Source of the DNA: Punica granatum
Lineage: Eukaryota; Streptophyta; Magnoliopsida; Myrtales; Lythraceae
Reading direction: 5' to 3'
Length of the DNA: 64,000 nucleotides
NCBI RefSeq assembly: GCF_007655135.1
Contig: NC_045128.1
Location: 19,438,811-19,502,810, forward strand
Below, in pieces: positions 1-8,884 of the stretch. Numbering within the stretch: position 1 is the stretch's first letter; every line of letters begins with the position of its first letter. Under the pieces are notes generated by a model, which was not told the origin of the DNA, searched no databases, and saw only the letters and a list, made by a program, of their open reading frames with translations. Both the position numbers and the translations under genes were made by a program.

Positions 1-80
1 AAATCGGGATGGACCCGAACAGGAATTTAAAATCGGGATGGACCCAAACGGGAATTTAAAACCGGGATGGACCCGAAATA
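1..80 (-). repeat. 29-bp tandem repeats in the M0 3' UTR (window-edge partial)
   Basis: Three units with a 29-bp period are visible, with TCGGG (CCGGG in the third) near positions 4, 33 and 62. Each holds the inverted repeat TCGGG-N5-CCCGA, imperfect in the second unit. The array starts outside the window, so its true copy number is unknown. The same core occurs in the 3' UTR repeats of M1 (46-bp unit) and M2 (30-bp unit). Confidence 0.8.
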
Positions 81-1113
81 CTTGCTCGGGGATCGCGTAA
101 AGTGTCCGGCGACGCGGTTTGCTTGGCATTCGGTCTGGACCACCTCATGCGCGGTAACTGATGATGACCTTCCATCAATTGTTCTTCTCTAAACACTGTT
201 GGTTTGGGCGGTGTGGCGTATCCCTCGACGATTTCAGGTGCCTCGAGAGCACGGCTTGCCGCGTGAGTCAGACATGAATCCGTCGGCGGGAAGCATCCCT
301 TGGGGTTCCCGATCGCACCTGTACGTAGGAAAGAGAAGCCTACAAAGGATGTCAGTCGCGTGAAATCGTTTAGACTACGACGCGTAAAGGAATCTATGTA
401 AAGATGTCTTGGGGACATGATATCGGTGGCCAATTGGAAGGCGGCCGTGTCCCTATCGGAGAATGGCTTTTCTGAGACGGGTAACCCGTAGAATTATGTG
501 CATAAAGGTAATGGGAGGGATCTTATGGGATCCTCCAAATCAAGGATACGTCGATTCGACCCCGTCCCGGGGCGAGTCTCGAGCCTGGAGAGTCGAAGAG
601 AGTTTGCTTGCGTCGGAGAATGCCGAACCACTACTCGATGTAGCTTCACGGAGAAGTGTTGCCTTCCTTTCGTGGTTGAGCCGACATTGTCCCCTAACTT
701 TTGCCTAGGTCGCGAGATGCGTGATAACCTAGCGGGGTATTTTATTTAATTTTTCTCACATGAATGCTCACCTTTTGCTACGGTCCCCCCATATTCGGGC
801 GGGATCGCACCCCTCGGGTCCTCTAACTTTTGCCTAGGCCACTCCTTGAGGGTTTTCGACCTAGCGAGGAAGTGATTTATGCTCTCCTTTTGCCGCGACT
901 CCCCTTTGCGGGATTTTAAGTCGTGCCACTCGTTCCCTAGCTTTTGCCTAGGCCACCTCAAAGAGGTTTTCGACCTAGCGGGAGATTTATTTTTCTCTCA
1001 AGACGGTTTTGCATTGGACAGATGGCGAGAATTGGTACTCGTGTATGTGAATGAAGATATCTTACAAGCGAAACGGGTGCGAGACCAAACGAACAAAAAG
1101 CAAGCACGAGTCG
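81..1113 (-). other. M0 3' UTR, noncoding
   Basis: No convincing coding region; short open frames here have no domain and are not kept in M1. Conservation with the M1 3' UTR is clear around 495-660 and again over the hairpin modules at 690-995, both between repeats and the integrase stop. A shared block around 523-556 (GGATCCTCCAAATCAAGGAT) is kept almost base for base at 15150-15180 of M1. Confidence 0.7.
690..995 (-). repeat. Three spaced CCTAGG hairpin modules in the M0 3' UTR
   Basis: TTTTGCCTAGG occurs at 699-709, 828-838 and 942-952. Each is followed 25-35 bp later by CCTAGCG, forming a CTAGG/CCTAG stem. Spacings are 129 and 114 bp. M1 has the same trio at nearly the same spacing (15323, 15451, 15566), so this is a conserved 3' UTR structure. 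Its function is unknown. Confidence 0.65.
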
Positions 1114-1992
1114 TCACGGATAATACTTCTTGATGGCGTCGGCATTGACAGGAAGGGCATTTTCGGTGCCGTCCATATCGCTCAGAACGACTGCTCCCCC
1201 GGAGAAAGTCTCTTTAACGACGAAGGGACCGTCGTATTTGTACGAAAACTTCCCTCGAGAATCGGGTGCGACATGTAAGATCTTTCTCAAGACAAGGTCA
1301 CCGGGATTGAACTCTCGGTGACGAACCTTGGTGTTGAATGCTCGAGCCATCCTTTGTTGGTAGCACTGTCCGTGGCATAGCGCCTTCAACCTTTTCTCGT
1401 CGATGAGGTTTAACTGCTCGTATCGTTGTTTCGCCCACTCCGCTTCTGCGAGTTCAGCCTCGGCAAGGATCCTCATGGAAGGGATCTCCACTTCGATTGG
1501 GAGGACTGCCGCCATGCCGTAGACCAAGGAATACGGAGTTGCCCCGGTTGAAGTCCGTATGGATGTTCGATACGCCAAAAGTGCATAGGGAAGCATCTCG
1601 TGCCAATCCTTATAGTTCACCGTCATTTTTTCGATGATCTTCTTGATGTTCTTATTTGCCGCCTCCACTGCACCGTTCATTTGGGGACGGCATGGGGTGG
1701 AGTTGCGGTGTCGGATTTTGAATTGTGCACAGAGCTCGTCGATGACCTTGTTATTCAGGTTCTTGGCGTTGTTCGTGATAATCGTCGCGGGGACCCCGTA
1801 CCGGGCGATGACATCGCGTCTGAGAAAACGGGCCACGGTTTTTGCGGTGACCGACGCGAGAGTGATAGCCTCGATCCACTTGGTGAAGTAATCAATTGTG
1901 ACCAGGATAAACATGTGTCTGTTAGACGCTTTGGGGTTGATCGGGCCAATCACGTCCATCCCCCACATTGAGAAAGGCCACGGGGCTGTCAT
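1114..1992 (-). pseudogene. Integrase (core and C-terminal part), M0, degenerate
   Basis: This is the catalytic core and C-terminal domain of a Ty3/gypsy integrase, which inserts the cDNA into the host chromosome. The core starts with WPFSMWGMDVIGPI, carrying the first catalytic Asp, and NGAVEAANKN carries the catalytic Glu. The second Asp is lost: the motif reads TNN where M1 has TDN (near 1770). The C-terminal part (GDLVLRK, YDGPFVV) ends at a stop at 1114. Upstream, a TAG at 2023-2025 separates it in the same frame from the zinc-binding region. It is a dead copy. Confidence 0.9.
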
Positions 1993-2022
1993 AGGGCGTA
2001 GTTCATTGGGCGGCGCCTTAAT

Positions 2023-3208
2023 CTAATCGGCGTAAACTTGGCATCGGTGGCAATGCTTGACGTTCTTTACACAATCAGTCTCCATGGTGGACCAATAATA
2101 GCCTAAGCGCATAATCTTTTTAGCGAGCATGAGGCCATTCATGTGGGGTCCGCAATTCCCTCCATGCACTTCTTCCATAAGACGTCGCGATTCGTGTTCG
2201 TCGATGCATCGGAGGAGCGTGGAATCGAAGGAACGGCGGTATAGTATCTCGCCACTCAGGAAGTAGTGCATCGCGAGCCGTCTGAGTGTCTTTCGATCGC
2301 GGCGATCGGCGAACGGGGGATATTGGCCCGTTTGTAAGAAGTTCCTGATGTCTTCGTACCATGGCTTCGCTTCGGACGCTTCAATTGCGCTGCAGTAGGC
2401 CGGGCCTTTGTCCACTTCGATTTCGAGAGGTTCGATGATGTTCCCCTCTGAGATACTCGCCATAGATGCGAGTGTTGCGAGTGCGTCCGCGAACTGATTC
2501 TTCGCGCGTGGAGTGTAGGTGAATGAGATCTTCTCAAAGTTCTTCGCCAATTCCTCAAGGTACTCGTGGTACGGGACTAACTTCGCGTCTTTCGTCTTCC
2601 ATTGCCCCAGCGTTTGGAAGATTATGAGCATGGAGACACCGAATACCTCTAACTCCTTCACCTCGAAATCGATTGCCGCTTGCAAATCGAGGATGCACGC
2701 CTCGTACTCGGCCACGTTATTGGTACAGGAGAAATCTACTTTCGCAGTGACCGGGTAATGGCGCCCGTCCGGGGATATCAAAACTGCCCCAACTCCTGAT
2801 CCCACAGAATTGATAGCCCTGTCGAAGTACATCTTCCATGTTGGCTCCTCCTTCGCTTCATCTATCTGGAGGATCCCTTCGTCCGGGAAGTCTGTGTTAA
2901 TCGGCGTGTCGTCGTCGATCGAGAATTCTGCTAGGTGGTCGGCAATTGCCTGCTCCTTGATAGACGTGCGGGGCACGTATTCTATGTCGTATTCCGTCAG
3001 CTGACAGCGCCATTTTGCGATGTTCCTCATAGAGGAGGGGCTATCGAGCAAATACCGCAAGGGATCCGCTTTTGACAGCAAGCGGATTGTGTGATAGAGC
3101 GTGTATTGTCGAAGCTTTTGCATGACCCATACCAACGTGCAACACATCTTCTCAATTTTCGAATAATTGGACTCCCCCTCCGTGAACTTCTTGCTCAAGT
3201 AGTATATT
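2023..3208 (-). pseudogene. RNase H domains and integrase zinc-binding region, M0, degenerate
   Basis: Reading leftward from 3208, the order is the end of the gypsy-type RNase H (YYLSKKFTEGESNY...), a second RNase H (WKMYFDRAINS, NVAEYEACI, QFADALATLAS) and the HHCC integrase zinc finger (VHGGNCGPHMNG...CHRCQ). The second RNase H is the extra, archaeal-like copy typical of the Tat lineage. Its third acidic residue is lost: FGVSM here, FGDSM in M1. The frame ends at TAG 2023-2025, where M1 has a Gln codon, consistent with a CAG-to-TAG change. The 5' end is cut by L1. Confidence 0.88.
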
Positions 3209-4195
3209 CGTCAGCACCCCATTTTGGCCCACCGGCTTCCTACAGGAGAATCCCCGATCAAAGCCCGGGTTACTATTCATCACCCGGCAATCGAAGGCGA
3301 ACGTGCGGTCACAGAGTCATGAACGACAGGAGAAGAGCTGGGTCCATTAGAAAAGCAGAAGAGAGCAGTCAGAAGAACTTACAGGCAAAGAACCCCGAAA
3401 ACAGTGGAGTCGGCACTGTGGCACTATTCATCACCGAATCACTGAAGCACCGAAAGGTGCCCAATATGGGACTCTAAAAATCCCTCTCAGTGCCAAAATG
3501 ACCAATGACGCATCCAGATGTATTTCGGAGGTGTCCTGCTCAAGCCGGGGCACCCCGGTCCTTCACGGATGCCTTTTCTAACAGGGCTCCCGGGGCCCGC
3601 TCCACTTACGAGTAAACGACACCCCAAAACAGGCCTATAGGCACCCAGGGACCATCGGGGTCGTGGAACGAGCCTCAGACGACCTTTCGGAACTCTACGG
3701 GGCTTCTCGAATGACGTTTCGGTGGTAGCCAACGCCTCCCGGTGAATCTTCGGGGCACATTCACAGAAAACAGAGATCACAGCGATCCCCGAACACCTCA
3801 AGACATTCGGGGAACACTGAGAAAGCCCGGTCACAAGTCCCTAGGTCTTCCCGGGCCAACGGTCTTCGGTCGAGGACGACGAGCCAACGATCTCTCGGGA
3901 GGCAAAAGGGCCACCGAAGCGAACATTAAGACGCACAAAGAGCAATCGGGGAACGAGGACGCTCAACTCCACTCCGAATGTCCGAACAGGGCAAAACCGA
4001 CTCTCGAGACGCCGAGTCGCCCGAACGTCCGTTCACACGACGTAGGGCGATATTGGTCTCATTCAAATCCTCTCTGTTCAAGCATTCCAAATCTATAAAT
4101 TAATCGGACATCGTAGACCGGACGCGCGTTCAATCAAGTCTCAAGCTTTTTCCGGCTTTTCTCTCTATCAAATGGGACCCACAGCTCAGCCAAGC

Positions 4196-4290
4196 CAAGC
4201 TGTCAAGCCGCGGCTCAACCCCAAGCCATGGCTCAACCCTTCAAGCTATGCTTGGCCGCAATTAGCCGCGGCTCAAACCCATGGCCGGCG
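4196..4290 (+). repeat. Short GC-rich CGGCTCAACCC repeats in U3 of L1
   Basis: Degenerate repeats of a roughly 16-bp unit (AAGCCGCGGCTCAACCCC and variants) lie about 1 kb into the LTR, upstream of the TATA box. Equivalent clusters occur at about 19800-19870, 28150-28210, 41520-41600 and 57535-57610. The position, within U3 before the promoter, would suit an enhancer, but that is inference. Confidence 0.55.
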
Positions 4291-4508
4291 GCTCCAAGGG
4301 ATCTCCTCTTCCCTCCACCACACAATTCAAATTCATCTCACATCTATCACCTCCCATCACCCATCCATCACACCCATCACCCATCCTCTTCCTTTCCCCA
4401 CACTCAACATGACACAAACCCCTCCCTAATCCTCCCTCCAATTTTGGCAGCCCCTACTTATCCCCTTAAACCGCAATTAGTTCCACTTAACCGAGCCATT
4501 AGCCTAGC

Positions 4509-4515
4509 CTATAAG
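4509..4515 (+). promoter_or_regulatory. TATA-like box of LTR L1
   Basis: CTATAAG lies 1,300 bp from the LTR start. A TATA-like box sits at +1.3 kb in all five full or nearly full A-type LTRs, each followed by a CT-rich stretch (CATTCTCCTTCTCTCTC here). It marks the likely U3/R boundary. Confidence 0.6.
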
Positions 4516-6015
4516 TTCCCATTCATCATTAACTCTAATCACTTCTTCATTCTCCTTCTCTCTCAAGTCAATCTCTCTCCAAAATCCTCTCAAACTCCAA
4601 CCCATCCCCACACCCTCGTCCAGCCCGTGCCAAGGCCGAAACCGGCCAAAATCACCAGAAAACCACCCGGTATTCCGGTAACCACCCGACCCGACTAAAG
4701 CCAAAAATCATCAAACTCCCTAGCCTACATATTTCCTACCCCCTAAGTCCATTTCTGGGCTTAGATTTTGGATTTGAAGCCTCCAACGTCACATTCCAGC
4801 CGAAAGGAGAATCGGGTCCCGTGGGTCACCCGAGTGCACGCCGGACCTCTACGCGTGCCATTTCGCCCCACGACCTTGCCGAGTCATGCCATCTCGTTCA
4901 AAGGGTTCCTCACAACCCTCTCCCTCCCCCGTGAAGAGGTGGTCACGGTCCGAGGGCCGATCAACCGTGCACAACCACCGTTTCACCATTTTTCTCTTAC
5001 CGGGTTCTTTGTGTTCATTCCGAACTTCTTCTCGCTGTTTTGGGCTTGTCCAGGGCTTGGCACATTCGGGTCTGCCCACGGTCATCTAGATCTGCCTCTT
5101 AGGAGTCCAACGAACCCGATCTCACATCGTGCCGTGGCCAGAGCAAGCGTGCCGACCCGTTTTCCCGAGACTGCCGCGGCTGCACCCCTCTCGGGTCATT
5201 CCACCCATAGCTCCAAGCCGAGTCTCGCGACTCCCTTGCCACTTCCCCGACTCCTTTCCTCGTGCATCGAGGCTAGGTAACATCTCTTTACGACTTAGAG
5301 AAGCTAAGACCCTCATCATTTGCTCGTATGAGATGTTAACACGATCTAAGGAGCCGGGATGCATGATAAATGTTATTTTCCCTTAGATCCGGACTTTCCC
5401 ATGCAAGTCATGCAACGTTACATGTTTCATTCCTTTATCACGTTCATATGTCATATATGCATGCATGTATAACGTGAAATGGTCCGAATCCGTAAGGATG
5501 AGACCGCCATAGACTCGAGGAAGCCTTTGAGCCTCTCGGCCGAACCTCAAAGAGGGGGGCCTTGAGCCTCTTTGGCTCCCTAGGGTCCATGACCCTCTCA
5601 CCCTTCCGGATTTGACAATTTCCACGGTCACGATGTCCATAATCTTGGTTAAAATATGACGGCATGATGGGAAAGGTTCGAAATCTCGAAAGGAGAGGCC
5701 TCGGGGGTTCGGTTGCACCAAGGAGACCCACGGTCATCTTTTTGTTACGGGGGCCGTGAGGATCCTTGATCCACCCGAAGCCCTAGGGCTCTTTTTTTTT
5801 GTGAAGTCGTGCGATTCCCGTATATTATTCCTAAGTCTATCACGAAATGAGCTAATATTGATTATTGATTTCGCGAACACGAAGTTTGAATATCTCACAT
5901 GTTTATCCGTGTAAGTCGGGACATATTGACGTCAATCTAACGAAATATATGTCATTCTCATGTGTATGTTATTTGTTGTATGCAAGGGGTGATTAGGAAC
6001 GACGTGAAAGACCCA

Positions 6016-6100
6016 CCGAAACTCGAATTGGGTCAAGGGACATTCGGCCACTCACCCGTGGGAGGTGGCCGAATTATCCGTGACCTCTTTGGAGTTTCGG
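6016..6100 (+). other. Long rod-like hairpin in the LTR leader of L1
   Basis: The outer arms CCGAAACTC (6016-6024) and GAGTTTCGG (6092-6100) are perfect complements. Inside them GGTCA pairs with TGACC, and the core arms ATTCGGCCAC (6042-6051) and GTGGCCGAAT (6065-6074) are a perfect 10-bp stem. Related rods occur in every LTR of the window. By position it would be in the transcribed leader. Confidence 0.65.
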
Positions 6101-7939
6101 TCGGTCTCTCCGTCTTTCCGAGGTCGATCCTTGGAATTGTTTGCGATTACGCTTCCTTTTAATTGTTGTCTACATGTTTCTTACTTATTAGACATGCTAG
6201 ATCCGGATATCGCCCATCCAAACCATGACCGCAATGTGGAACAATAATCACCGAAGAATCTCACAAACGGAAAAATGGGACGTGTTATTCGATTAATTAA
6301 ACTACTTGGACTAAATAATTGGATAAATTGATTATTAATTCGTAAACGAATCGATGGTTCACGGAACGGCGAGAATGCCCTTTTCCTTAAAACGCTCACG
6401 ATTTCAAAATACCGAGACACGTAACACGAATGGAATTGATGTCTAGCGAGTACTCACATGCTATGACTCGAGTCCGGGCCCGATTTGAGGCGGCTTGAGT
6501 CGGGGCGTGCGAGTCCTTCTTAGACTCCTTCGTGTGACGCGATCCCCAATTTATATCCGAACATTGCAATTTTATTGTCCAAGGGCATGATCGTCGTTCC
6601 TCGATCCACCGATACCCTAGGCATCAGGGAGATGGAAATACCTCGATCTACGAACGAAGAGGGCCGCCTGTTCGGGTGCAAGTTTCATTTGCTCGGCCCA
6701 TTCCGTTCGCTTTCGGTGTTTCTGTCTTCCTATCGTAGATTCGGTGGTGAACTCTTTATTTCCGTTACAAAACACCAAGAACCGAATTAATTGTTGACCC
6801 GACCTAAACAAACATTTAATAATGGGTAGGCGGAATATTAGATTCCAATCTAGAGTTAAAACACAAGTTTGGTTAATTCGGTGAAACTGTAGTGACGCTT
6901 AACCGAATAAGAGTCCTAAAACAAACCCACCCATGTAACCGGCTTAGAACCCTATTCTAGTCCACCATCTATGTTTGCCTAGGCTAGACACATTGTTTGT
7001 CAATCAACCCCGGTTAATAACTGATTAAATCACGTACATTTGACTTAATACACCACTTGTCTGTATTCACCGATAGTTGTCAGTTGTTGTTTGTATTGCA
7101 TCAGTTTTATCAATTTCTTCTGTTTTATTCTCGCCTATGATGATTTATTGCGGTTCGGGCCCGAGCCCATAAGTTACGTGTTGCACGGGGTCCAACGCCC
7201 CCAAATCACCGAACACGAGGCCTAACGCCTCCTAATTCACCGAGCACGTGCAACCCGAGTGCGGAATGGAATCTAGACTCGATTCACCGTCATACTCCAA
7301 ATATGGCCTATGTGGAAGGCAATTTGGATTGGATGCGTGAAACGGGTTTAGATATCACCCGGGAGCTCGATCGGTCCAACGGTTACAGTGGGAACTAATC
7401 GGTTCTTCTGCAAACCGTCGGAACGATTGGACCTGACCCCTGGCTCCTTGTGCCCGTGTTGCCTTAATTTGTTTATCGGTTATTCAAAACACACGGTGAG
7501 CCGAAGCGGAATATTGGCCCAATGCAAACCGATCGGGATCCATTCACTTATTTAGTTACATTTTGTAATTATTCGAGAGAACATTGTGAGGATTTTATTT
7601 GTACATTCACTCATTCATTTGTAAGGATCCCCGATCGGCGAGCGAGAGGTCCGAGTGTCGAACCGATCAAGTCGGTCTATTGTTACCAAGAGATGAGTAA
7701 GCTCGAATACTCGCGGTTTCGGTTCGCGCAGGGAATCAACCATCACGGTTCGATGAACTGTAACGCTAACATAGTGAACCGATTCCTCGATATGCAAGCT
7801 TACTCATCTTCCGGATTCTTGGCCCAACTTGATCAATTCATCGATTTTACGGTGTCAAAACGGGCGAGTCAAGTGCAACCCTAAATCACGCGGTAAATAA
7901 ACAAAACAGCAAGCCTAGCAAACTAGAGTACCGAAAGGG

Positions 7940-7962
7940 CGTGCGGGATATAGGCCCGCACG
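7940..7962 (+). other. Conserved CGTGCGGG hairpin near the 3' end of L1
   Basis: CGTGCGGG, a 7-nt ATATAGG loop and CCCGCACG form a perfect 8-bp stem about 245 bp before the LTR end. It is present in both LTR subfamilies (L3, L4, L6, M1, M2). Confidence 0.65.
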
Positions 7963-8087
7963 TAATAGAACCCCCGAATTTGGAATTTTCGGTTCCGTAT
8001 GACCATTGCCTTAGAATTTAGGTGTAACCCGTACCCCTAGACCCGGGCGACTCAACGGCCCTCGACCTACGGGTCGTAAACAGTAAG

Positions 8088-8097
8088 TGGCGACTCC
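8088..8097 (+). other. PBS-like 10-mer inside U5 of L1
   Basis: TGGCGACTCC repeats the first ten bases of the PBS, 121 bp upstream of it and inside the LTR. It occurs at the same spacing in L3 (32360), L4 (45834) and L6 (61454), and in reverse in M1 and M2. Confidence 0.6.
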
Positions 8098-8205
8098 TTC
8101 TCACGCGTGTCCATCGTGCGTCCCCGGGAAGGTGGACACTCCCAAGCCGCGTCGCATAGGTTTCGCGCATGCGTGCCCCGACGAGATGAAATTCGGGTGC
8201 GCACA

Positions 8206-8611
8206 GCTTGGAGACTCCACTGGGGAGATACTTAGTGGGTTCGGGCTCAATTCCGTTTGCTTGCTTGCATGTTTATTTATCGTTTTCCGTACATTTATTT
8301 TAAGCACATTTATTTCTCGCATTTACTTTGCACATTTGCATAGCATCATTCAAGCGGGTTTCTAGGTATCTTGTCCGAAATCCCACGGGCACCAAGATAG
8401 GAAGCTAGGTTAGTCAGAGGTTCCGAGTAAGGGAACGGATCGAGTCGGCTATGCCACCGAACCGGCCCCCAAAGATCCTCGCTCGATTTCAAGGAATTCA
8501 CACCCTTGTATCGGGGGCCCCCATCCCTAGTTAGCGGTTCTCCCGGTAGCACCGAAAACCATGCATACACAGGGACTGTCATGCTGGACCCATTCTTACC
8601 TCCATGCCGAC
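8206..8611 (+). other. PBS and leader of P1
   Basis: The PBS is at 8209-8226 (TGGAGACTCCACTGGGGA, one mismatch to the other copies). The rest is untranslated leader closely matching 32478-32880 and 61572-61970, including the block GGTTAGTCAGAGGTTCCGAG. No coding region. Confidence 0.75.
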
Positions 8612-8721
8612 TGTACGGACCCGAATGTGGACTCTTGTCGGGGCCCGCATGCGCGCTTTTGGATCGCGCGGTTTAGGAGTGTCCACCTGCCCGTGGGGAC
8701 GCGTGACGGACACGCGTGAGA

Positions 8722-8731
8722 GGAGTCGCCA
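8722..8731 (-). other. PBS-like 10-mer inside U5 of the M1 LTR
   Basis: On the minus strand this reads TGGCGACTCC, the first ten bases of the family PBS. It lies about 110 bp from the LTR end, as in the A-type LTRs. Confidence 0.55.
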
Positions 8732-8861
8732 CTTATCATTTTACGACCCGAAGGTCGAGGGCGGATAAGTTACGCAGGTCTAGGGGTATGGAACACCTAG
8801 TTTGTCGTTAAGGCATTGATCTGTGCGGAACAGGAAAATCCGTGTTCGGGGGTTCATGTTA

Positions 8862-8884
8862 CGTGCGGGCCTATATCCCGCACG
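8862..8884 (-). other. Conserved CGTGCGGG hairpin, M1 LTR
   Basis: CGTGCGGG at 8862-8869 and CCCGCACG at 8877-8884 form a perfect stem with a 7-nt loop, the same element as 7940-7962 in the opposite orientation. Confidence 0.65.

Larger units (their letters stand above)
1..3208 (-). mobile_element. M0: 3' part of an Ogre/Tat-like Ty3/gypsy element, cut by P1
   Basis: This minus-strand remnant holds a tandem-repeat 3' UTR, an integrase and RNases H in the order expected for the 3' half of a Tat/Ogre element. Its 3' LTR lies left of the window. Its coding frame runs to 3208, where the next codons of the RNase H domain are replaced by the start of a plus-strand LTR (L1). The reading is open up to that junction, so this is an insertion breakpoint, not random decay. 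The body is degenerate (one nonsense codon and at least two lost catalytic residues). Confidence 0.85.
3209..8205 (+). repeat. LTR L1 (subfamily A), 5' LTR of P1, 4,997 bp
   Basis: It begins with (C)GTCAGCACCCCATTTTGGCCCACC and ends with GGGTGCGCACA directly before a PBS. The same start occurs at 18788, 27169, 40508, 48442 and 56524, and the same end at 32477, 45954 and 61571. The first base is C rather than the usual T. It has a TATA-like box at 4509 and conserved hairpins at 6016-6100 and 7940-7962. Short ORFs inside it are not conserved between copies, so I read it as noncoding. Confidence 0.9.
3209..8611 (+). mobile_element. P1: 5' LTR, PBS and leader of a plus-strand element, cut by M1
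   Basis: A plus-strand LTR (3209-8205), a PBS and about 400 bp of leader match the same parts of P3, P4 and P6. The leader stops at 8611 directly before the TGTACGG end of the M1 3' LTR. In P3 and P6 the leader continues towards ORF1 from the same place, so P1 was interrupted there. The rest of P1 is not in the window. Confidence 0.85.

Noticed and set aside
4768..5280. 170-codon open frame in LTR L1
   Set aside because: Not kept in L2, L3, L4 or L6 in the same frame; lies in noncoding LTR.
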